This document shows positions 58,787 to 64,000 of a DNA stretch of 64,000 nucleotides, piece by piece. Made by a program: the position numbers and the translations under genes. The notes beneath the pieces are model-generated. The model had not been told where the DNA came from. It saw only the letters and a program-made list of their open reading frames with translations, and made no database searches. This DNA is from Pseudomonas sp. B21-023 (GTDB lineage Bacteria > Pseudomonadota > Gammaproteobacteria > Pseudomonadales > Pseudomonadaceae): NCBI RefSeq assembly GCF_024749165.1, contig NZ_CP087190.1, positions 1 through 64,000 of the forward strand, given 5' to 3'. Numbering within the stretch: position 1 is the first letter of the stretch; each line of letters opens with the position of its first letter.

Positions 58787-60376
58787 ATGAGTGCAGTGAT
58801 CGACGACCACGCCCACGGTCATGAACACGCCCACGGCCCGGCCAAGGGCCTGATGCGCTGGGTGCTGACCACCAACCACAAGGACATCGGCACGATGTAC
58901 CTGTGGTTCGCCTTCACCATGTTCCTGCTCGGCGGCTCGTTCGCCATGGTGATCCGCGCCGAGCTTTTCCAGCCCGGCTTGCAGATCGTGGAGCCGGCGT
59001 TCTTCAACCAGATGACCACCATGCACGGGCTGATCATGGTGTTCGGCGCGGTGATGCCGGCCTTCGTCGGCCTGGCCAACTGGATGATCCCGCTGATGAT
59101 CGGCGCGCCAGACATGGCCCTGCCGCGGATGAACAACTTCAGCTTCTGGCTGCTGCCGGCGGCGTTCCTGCTGCTGGTCTCGACCCTGTTCAGCCCCGGT
59201 GGCGGGCCGAACTTCGGCTGGACCTTCTATGCCCCGCTGTCGACCACCTACGCCCCGGCCAGCGTGACCTTCTTCATCTTCGCCATCCACCTGATGGGCA
59301 TCAGCTCGATCATGGGCGCGATCAACGTGATTGCCACCATCCTCAACCTGCGCGCCCCCGGCATGACCCTGATGAAAATGCCGCTGTTCGTCTGGACCTG
59401 GCTGATCACCGCGTTCCTGCTGATCGCGGTGATGCCGGTGCTGGCCGGCGTGGTGACCATGATGCTGATGGATATCCATTTCGGCACCAGCTTCTTCAGC
59501 GCGGCCGGCGGCGGTGACCCGGTGTTGTTCCAGCATGTGTTCTGGTTCTTCGGGCACCCCGAGGTGTACATCATGATCCTGCCGGCCTTCGGCGCGGTCA
59601 GCTCGATCATCCCGGCGTTCTCGCGCAAGCCGCTGTTCGGCTATACCTCGATGGTCTACGCCACCGGGGCGATCGCCTTCCTGTCGTTCATCGTCTGGGC
59701 CCACCACATGTTCGTGGTCGGCATCCCGGTGGTGGGTGAACTGTTCTTCATGTACGCCACCATGCTGATCGCCGTGCCCACCGGGGTGAAGGTGTTCAAC
59801 TGGGTCAGCACCATGTGGGAAGGCTCGCTGACCTTCGAGACGCCGATGCTGTTCGCCATCGCCTTCGTCATCCTGTTCACCATCGGCGGCTTCTCCGGGC
59901 TGATGCTGGCCATCGCGCCTGCGGACTTCCAGTACCACGACACCTACTTCGTGGTTGCCCACTTCCACTACGTGCTGGTGCCCGGGGCGATCTTCGGCAT
60001 CTTTGCCTCGGCCTATTACTGGCTGCCGAAATGGACCGGGCACATGTATGACGAAACCTTGGGCAAGCTGCACTTCTGGCTGTCGTTCGTCGGCATGAAC
60101 CTGGCCTTCTTCCCCATGCACTTCGTCGGCTTGGCCGGCATGCCCCGGCGCATCCCCGACTACAACCTGCAGTTCGCCGACTTCAACATGGTCTCGTCGA
60201 TCGGCGCCTTCATGTTCGGCGCCACGCAGATCTTCTTCCTGTTCATCGTCATCAAGTGCATTCGCGGTGGCGCGCCGGCACCGGCCAAACCCTGGGACGG
60301 CGCCGAGGGGCTGGAGTGGTCGATCCCTTCACCTGCGCCTTACCACACCTTCCAGACGCCGCCGGAAGTGAAGTAG
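58787..60376 (+). CDS. coxA: Cytochrome c oxidase subunit I
   Basis: CoxA is the catalytic, proton-pumping subunit with heme a and the heme a3-CuB centre. The 529-residue protein has 12 predicted helices, the low-spin heme ligand region MTTMHGLIMVFG near 77-88, the CuB His-Tyr motif GHPEVYI near 255-261, the HHMFVVG pair near 305-311 and the heme-ligand segment VVAHFHYVL near 388-396. A His-rich N-terminus (DDHAHGHEHAHG) is present. ATG 58787 follows AGGAGACAGGAC. Confidence 0.98.
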   Translation: MSAVIDDHAHGHEHAHGPAKGLMRWVLTTNHKDIGTMYLWFAFTMFLLGGSFAMVIRAELFQPGLQIVEPAFFNQMTTMHGLIMVFGAVMPAFVGLANWMIPLMIGAPDMALPRMNNFSFWLLPAAFLLLVSTLFSPGGGPNFGWTFYAPLSTTYAPASVTFFIFAIHLMGISSIMGAINVIATILNLRAPGMTLMKMPLFVWTWLITAFLLIAVMPVLAGVVTMMLMDIHFGTSFFSAAGGGDPVLFQHVFWFFGHPEVYIMILPAFGAVSSIIPAFSRKPLFGYTSMVYATGAIAFLSFIVWAHHMFVVGIPVVGELFFMYATMLIAVPTGVKVFNWVSTMWEGSLTFETPMLFAIAFVILFTIGGFSGLMLAIAPADFQYHDTYFVVAHFHYVLVPGAIFGIFASAYYWLPKWTGHMYDETLGKLHFWLSFVGMNLAFFPMHFVGLAGMPRRIPDYNLQFADFNMVSSIGAFMFGATQIFFLFIVIKCIRGGAPAPAKPWDGAEGLEWSIPSPAPYHTFQTPPEVK

Positions 60377-60386
60377 GAGCTTGCCC

Positions 60387-60944
60387 ATGGACGGCTTGTC
60401 GCTCAAACGCCTGGTCAGCCGCCTGCTGATGCTGACCGTGGTGATGTTCGCCTTCGGCTTTGCCCTGGTGCCGATCTACGACGTGATGTGCAAGGCCTTC
60501 GGCATCAACGGCAAGACCGGCGGGCAGTACGCGGGCACCCAGGTGAGCGACCCGACCCGTTCGGTGCGGGTGCAGTTCATGTCGACCAATGCCGGTGACA
60601 TGAGCTGGGAGTTCCACTCCACCGCCGACCAGATCGAGGTCAACCCGGGGGCGGTGAACCAGATGATCTTCGTGGCCCGCAACCCGACCAACCAGCCCAT
60701 GAGCGCCCAGGCCATCCCCAGCATCACCCCCGCCGAGGCTGCGGCGTACTTCCACAAGACCGAGTGCTTCTGTTTCACCCAGCAGGTCCTGCAGCCGGGC
60801 GAGCGCATCGAGATGCCGGTGCGCTTCATCGTCGACCGCGACCTGCCGGAATCGGTGAAACACCTGACCCTGGCCTACACCCTGTTCGACATCACCGCTC
60901 GCCACCCCCCGGTCGCCCACGCCGCGACCGAGGGCGCCCGTTGA
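60387..60944 (+). CDS. ctaG: Cytochrome c oxidase assembly protein CtaG (Cox11)
   Basis: CtaG delivers copper to the CuB site of subunit I. The 185-residue protein has one N-terminal membrane helix (about 12-30) and a periplasmic immunoglobulin-like domain with the copper-binding CFCF motif near 133-136 (ECFCFTQQ). ATG 60387 was chosen; a TTG two codons upstream is an alternative. It lies 10 bp after coxA behind TAGGAG. Confidence 0.95.
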   Translation: MDGLSLKRLVSRLLMLTVVMFAFGFALVPIYDVMCKAFGINGKTGGQYAGTQVSDPTRSVRVQFMSTNAGDMSWEFHSTADQIEVNPGAVNQMIFVARNPTNQPMSAQAIPSITPAEAAAYFHKTECFCFTQQVLQPGERIEMPVRFIVDRDLPESVKHLTLAYTLFDITARHPPVAHAATEGAR

Positions 60945-60960
60945 GGGAAGGAGATACGTC

Positions 60961-61848
60961 ATGGCAAGCCACGAGCATTACTACGTACCGGCGCAGAGCA
61001 AGTGGCCGATCATTGCCACGATCGGCATGTTCATCACCGTGTTCGGGCTCGGCACCTGGTTCAACGACCTCAAGGCCGGCCACCCGGAGTCCCACGGGCC
61101 GCTGATTTTCTTCGTTGGCGCGCTGTTCCTGGCCTACATGCTGTTCGGCTGGTTCGGCGCGGTGGTCAAGGAAAGCCACGCCGGGCTCTACAGTGCGCAG
61201 ATGGACCGCTCGTTCCGCTGGGGCATGAGCTGGTTCATCTTTTCCGAGGTGATGTTCTTCCTGGCCTTCTTCGGCGCGCTGTTCTATGTGCGGGTGCTGG
61301 CCGGGCCGTGGCTGGGGGGCGATGGGGCCAAGGGCGTGACGCACATGCTCTGGCCCAACTTCGAGTTCGTCTGGCCGCTACTGCATACGCCGGACCCGAA
61401 ACTGTTCCCGCCACCGAAGGAAGTCATCGATCCGTGGCACCTGCCGCTGATCAATACCATCCTGCTGGTGAGCTCCAGTGTGACCGTGACCATCGCCCAC
61501 CACGCCCTGCGCAAGGGGCACCGCGGCACGCTGACGCTGTGGCTGGGGCTGACGATCCTGCTGGGGCTGGCGTTTCTCGCCCTGCAGGCCTACGAGTACC
61601 ACGAGGCCTACAACAAACTCGGGCTGACCCTGGGCTCGGGCATCTACGGCGCGACGTTCTTCATGCTTACCGGGTTCCACGGCGCGCACGTGACCTTGGG
61701 CACGCTGATCCTGTTCGTGATGTTCTGCCGGGTGCTGCGCGGGCACTTCGAACCGGACAAGCACTTCGGTTTCGAGGCGGCGAGCTGGTACTGGCACTTC
61801 GTCGATGTGGTGTGGGTGGGGCTGTTCATATTTGTGTATGTCCTGTAG
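60961..61848 (+). CDS. coxC: Cytochrome c oxidase subunit III
   Basis: CoxC is the seven-helix subunit III that stabilises the catalytic core. The 295-residue protein has WGMSWFIFSEVMFFLAFFGA near 90-109 with the conserved Glu, FHGAHVTLG near 240-248, and the C-terminal FEAASWYWHFVDVVWVGLF. ATG 60961 follows GGAAGGAGATACGTC, a strong ribosome site. The operon's convergent neighbour is DUF2909. Confidence 0.97.
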   Translation: MASHEHYYVPAQSKWPIIATIGMFITVFGLGTWFNDLKAGHPESHGPLIFFVGALFLAYMLFGWFGAVVKESHAGLYSAQMDRSFRWGMSWFIFSEVMFFLAFFGALFYVRVLAGPWLGGDGAKGVTHMLWPNFEFVWPLLHTPDPKLFPPPKEVIDPWHLPLINTILLVSSSVTVTIAHHALRKGHRGTLTLWLGLTILLGLAFLALQAYEYHEAYNKLGLTLGSGIYGATFFMLTGFHGAHVTLGTLILFVMFCRVLRGHFEPDKHFGFEAASWYWHFVDVVWVGLFIFVYVL

Positions 61849-61862
61849 TGCGGCTTCGCGGG

Positions 61863-61890
61863 TGATCGCGGCTGAAGCCGCTCCTACAGG
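61863..61890. repeat. Single REP element (CTCCTACAG family)
   Basis: GATCGCGGCTGAAGCCGCTC followed by CTACAGG is one arm of the same family as 11764-11850. It lies between the convergent coxC and DUF2909 genes. Confidence 0.8.
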
Positions 61891-61902
61891 GATGGTGTGA
61901 AT

Positions 61903-62106
61903 TCAGAAAGGTGCGTGCGACACCAGTTGCCCACTGATCAGGCCCCAGGCCACCAGGGCGATGGTCAGGGTGGCGAGGGCGACGCGTACGGTAAGGGCCT
62001 TGAGCAGGCGGGTCGAATGGTCATCGTCCTTGACCAGGAACACCAGGCCACTGAACAGGCTGGCGATGGTGGCCAGCAGCATCAGGACAATCGCGGCCTT
62101 GAGCAT
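61903..62106 (-). CDS. DUF2909 twin-transmembrane protein
   Basis: This 67-residue protein has two membrane helices (about 4-25 and 40-60) joined by a short charged loop (VKDDDHSTRLLKA), the layout of the DUF2909 family conserved between coxC and SURF1 genes in Pseudomonas. It probably helps oxidase assembly or stability, judged by location only. It is encoded opposite to the cox genes. Confidence 0.88.
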   Translation of the reverse strand: MLKAAIVLMLLATIASLFSGLVFLVKDDDHSTRLLKALTVRVALATLTIALVAWGLISGQLVSHAPF

Positions 62107-62168
62107 GGCGAAACTCCGGGGGATGAGGTGATGGATACAAGTATAGCGCTCGACCTCAAGAGGCCCTG

Positions 62169-62912
62169 GTGAAGCCGTTTCGCCCAGGCCTGGTACCGAC
62201 CCTGGTGGTGCTTGCGCTGCTGCCGGGGTTGATCGCGCTCGGCTGCTGGCAACTGCGGCGCGCCGACGAAAAGCGTGACCTGCTGGCCATCTACACCGAG
62301 CGCCAGATCGAGGCGCCAGTCACTGCTGACCGGTTGCGCCAGCTGCCGGACCCGGCGTTCTACCCCGTGCACCTGTATGGCCGGTTCGATGCCGGTCACA
62401 GCCTGCTGCTGGACAACCAGATGCGTGACGGCAAGGCCGGTGTCGAGCTGTTGCAGCCCTTCCACGATCAGGCCAGTGGCCTGTGGTTGCTGGTCAATCG
62501 CGGCTGGCTGCCGTGGCCCGACCGTCGTGTGCCGGTGCGCTTCGACACGCCCAGCCAGGCGCTGGCGCTGGACGCCACGGTCTACGTGCCGCCGGGCAAG
62601 ACGTTCCAGCTGCACCCGGACAACCCCGACGGCCAGTGGCCGCAACTGCTGACGGCGATCGATCCGTCCGGGCTCTGGCAGCAACTGGGCCGGGAAGGCT
62701 TTGCTCAGGAGCTACGCCTGCGGCCCGGCCCGGCCGCCTACCGCCTGGACTGGCCGGTGGTCGCCATGGGCCCGGAAAAGCACCAGGGTTATGCCGTGCA
62801 GTGGTTCGCCCTGGCGAGCGCGTTGGTACTGCTTTACCTGTATTTCGGCTGGCATCACAACGACAAGGAGAACCGCCATGGCCGCCGCCACGAGTCCACT
62901 GGACGTGCCTGA
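62169..62912 (+). CDS. SURF1-family cytochrome oxidase assembly protein
   Basis: SURF1 proteins help insert heme a into subunit I. The 247-residue protein has the expected N- and C-terminal membrane helices (about 6-24 and 213-232) around a periplasmic domain, with GCWQLRRADEKRDLL near 23-37, NRGWLP near 113-118 and HQGYAVQWFALASALVLLYLYF near 209-230. It starts with GTG at 62169. Its 3' end overlaps the next gene by 35 bp. Confidence 0.93.
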   Translation: MKPFRPGLVPTLVVLALLPGLIALGCWQLRRADEKRDLLAIYTERQIEAPVTADRLRQLPDPAFYPVHLYGRFDAGHSLLLDNQMRDGKAGVELLQPFHDQASGLWLLVNRGWLPWPDRRVPVRFDTPSQALALDATVYVPPGKTFQLHPDNPDGQWPQLLTAIDPSGLWQQLGREGFAQELRLRPGPAAYRLDWPVVAMGPEKHQGYAVQWFALASALVLLYLYFGWHHNDKENRHGRRHESTGRA

Positions 62913-63456
62913 CCGCCGCAAGCCCCGCGGGCGCCTGCAACTGCTGTTGATCCTGTTCGTCGTGCTCGGGCCGATGATCCTTGCCACCAGCATGTACAAG
63001 CTCAAGTTCTGGGTACCGGAGGGGCGCAGCTATCACGGTGTGATGATTGGTAATGGCGAGGGCCGGGCGGATATCGGCATCGATGCCCAGGACGAGCGCT
63101 GGCAGTTGCTGGTCAGCTCCCCGGGCGCCTGTGTCGAGGACTGCCGGCAACTGGTGTACCTGGCCCGACAGATCCAGGTCGGCCTGGGCCGCGATGCCAG
63201 CCGCGCCAGCCATGCCCTGGCGGCGGCCCAGCCGCTGGCCGCTGACTACCAGGCGTTGCTGGGCCGTGAATACCCGCAGTTGCAACGCTATCCGCTGGAC
63301 GCCCAGCGCTATATCCAGAAGGTCGGCGACACTGCCCCGCAACTGTGGATCGTCGATCCTCACGGCAACCTGGTGCTGCGCTACGACGCCAAGGTCAAGG
63401 GCAAGCATGTGCTGGACGACCTGCGTCACCTGCTCAAGCTGTCCAACATCGGCTAG
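62878..63456 (+). CDS. Membrane-anchored SCO-like / thioredoxin-like protein
   Basis: This 192-residue protein has one N-terminal membrane helix (about 19-38) and a periplasmic domain with a C-x3-C pair (Cys85 and Cys89 in GACVEDCRQL), a late PQLWIVDPHGNLVLRY strand-turn typical of thioredoxin/SCO folds, and a helical C-terminus. It lies between the SURF1 and ctaA genes, so a role in copper or thiol chemistry of oxidase assembly is likely but inferred. The ATG at 62878 follows AAGGAG; the gene begins inside the SURF1 3' end. Confidence 0.8.
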   Translation: MAAATSPLDVPDRRKPRGRLQLLLILFVVLGPMILATSMYKLKFWVPEGRSYHGVMIGNGEGRADIGIDAQDERWQLLVSSPGACVEDCRQLVYLARQIQVGLGRDASRASHALAAAQPLAADYQALLGREYPQLQRYPLDAQRYIQKVGDTAPQLWIVDPHGNLVLRYDAKVKGKHVLDDLRHLLKLSNIG

Positions 63457-63465
63457 GAGGCTGCC

Positions 63466-64000
63466 ATGGCCAGACCCGGATTCCGCCTTGCTGTGTTCGC
63501 CACGCTGCTGGCGCTGCTGGTCGTGTTGCTCGGCGCCTACACTCGCCTGACTCATGCCGGTCTTGGCTGCCCCGACTGGCCGGGGTGCTACGGCTTCATC
63601 AGCGTGCCCAAGACCGATGCCCAACTGGCCCATGCCGAACTGCACTTCCCTGAGCACCCGGTGGAGGAAGCCAAGGGCTGGGCAGAGATGGTTCATCGCT
63701 ATTTCGCCGGCAGCCTGGCACTGGTGATCGCACTGCTTGCCTTCCAGGCTGTACGCCGGCATGCCCATGACGGCCAGCCCTACCGCCTGCCGGTGTTGCT
63801 GCTGGGGGTGGTGCTGGCCCAGGCGGCGTTCGGCATGTGGACCGTGACACTGAAACTGTGGCCCCAGGTGGTGACCGCGCACCTGCTTGGCGGGTTCACC
63901 ACGGTGAGCCTGCTTTTCCTGCTATCCCTGCGTCTATCCCGGGCTTTTGCGCCTTTGCCGAAACTGCCGCTGAGCTTGCGGCGGATCGCGGCGCTGGCGC
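63466..64000 (+). CDS. ctaA: Heme A synthase CtaA/Cox15 (partial, cut by window end)
   Basis: CtaA oxidises the C8 methyl of heme O to make heme A. The first 178 residues are present: a membrane helix (about 7-26), the RLTHAGLGCPDWPGCYG segment near 27-43 with conserved cysteines, EMVHRYFAGSLA near 74-85 with the heme-ligand His, and VVTAHLLGGF near 135-144 with a second His. The family is usually about 340-360 residues, so about half is missing. ATG 63466 follows AGGAGGCTGCC. Confidence 0.93.
   Translation, partial: MARPGFRLAVFATLLALLVVLLGAYTRLTHAGLGCPDWPGCYGFISVPKTDAQLAHAELHFPEHPVEEAKGWAEMVHRYFAGSLALVIALLAFQAVRRHAHDGQPYRLPVLLLGVVLAQAAFGMWTVTLKLWPQVVTAHLLGGFTTVSLLFLLSLRLSRAFAPLPKLPLSLRRIAALA

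Overview
This window is the origin-proximal end of a chromosome from the Pseudomonas putida group. It opens on the GTG start codon of dnaA, continues dnaN-recF-gyrB, and then follows the gene order known from the oriC-right flank of pseudomonads (compare P. aeruginosa PA0001 to about PA0113). GC content is high, nearly all core genes are syntenic, and the intergenic gaps are filled with the paired REP hairpins typical of P. putida. No rRNA, tRNA, CRISPR array, insertion sequence or prophage was seen. The oriC segment upstream of dnaA lies outside the window.

Layout: 1-6215 replication initiation and gyrase, with three parS centromere sites. 6289-10853 is a sulfide/persulfide oxidation module (FisR-type sigma-54 activator, persulfide dioxygenase, sulfide:quinone oxidoreductase, TauE/SafE exporter). 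10842-15348 is a LysR / GMC oxidoreductase / MFS transporter module. 15668-20043 (minus) holds an acyltransferase, gmhB, glyS and glyQ. 20118-21598 holds tag and a lipid A acyltransferase. 21778-26301 (minus) is def-fmt-rsmB-trkA-TPR. 26511-28204 is dprA-tsaC. 28253-29805 is a small accessory insert with an orphan gene and a DUF3077-like gene behind a strongly structured leader. 29922-32794 holds qor, hemF and aroE. 32954-38511 holds a SulP transporter and the choline-O-sulfate locus (choX-like gene, betC, LysR) plus a small dioxygenase. 38586-41617 is trpBA with trpI. 41614-47482 carries small stress and envelope genes, several as local paralogue pairs. 47503-52590 holds a gamma carbonic anhydrase, prlC, a YheV-like gene and a second, divergent M3 peptidase. 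52654-53709 is a radical SAM gene behind a LexA box. 54018-56461 is a beta carbonic anhydrase with a SulP transporter. 57616-64000 is the aa3/caa3-type cytochrome c oxidase operon (coxB, coxA, ctaG, coxC), followed by DUF2909, SURF1, a SCO-like protein and the start of ctaA.

How the genes work together: SQR oxidises sulfide to persulfide, PDO oxidises persulfide to sulfite, and the TauE-like protein probably exports the sulfite, all under a sulfane-sulfur-sensing activator. BetC releases choline from choline-O-sulfate and the ChoX-like protein captures choline. The beta carbonic anhydrase/SulP pair suggests bicarbonate handling. The cox operon encodes a terminal oxidase with its copper- and heme-insertion factors.

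The least explained items are the DUF3077 leader at 29328-29478, which has competing long helices; the divergent tandem M3 peptidase, which has lost a conserved active-site histidine; the ordered heptamer array in front of fisR; and a marked excess of perfect TTATCCACA (DnaA-box) nonamers. All coordinates and counts were read by eye. No database search or folding program was run.
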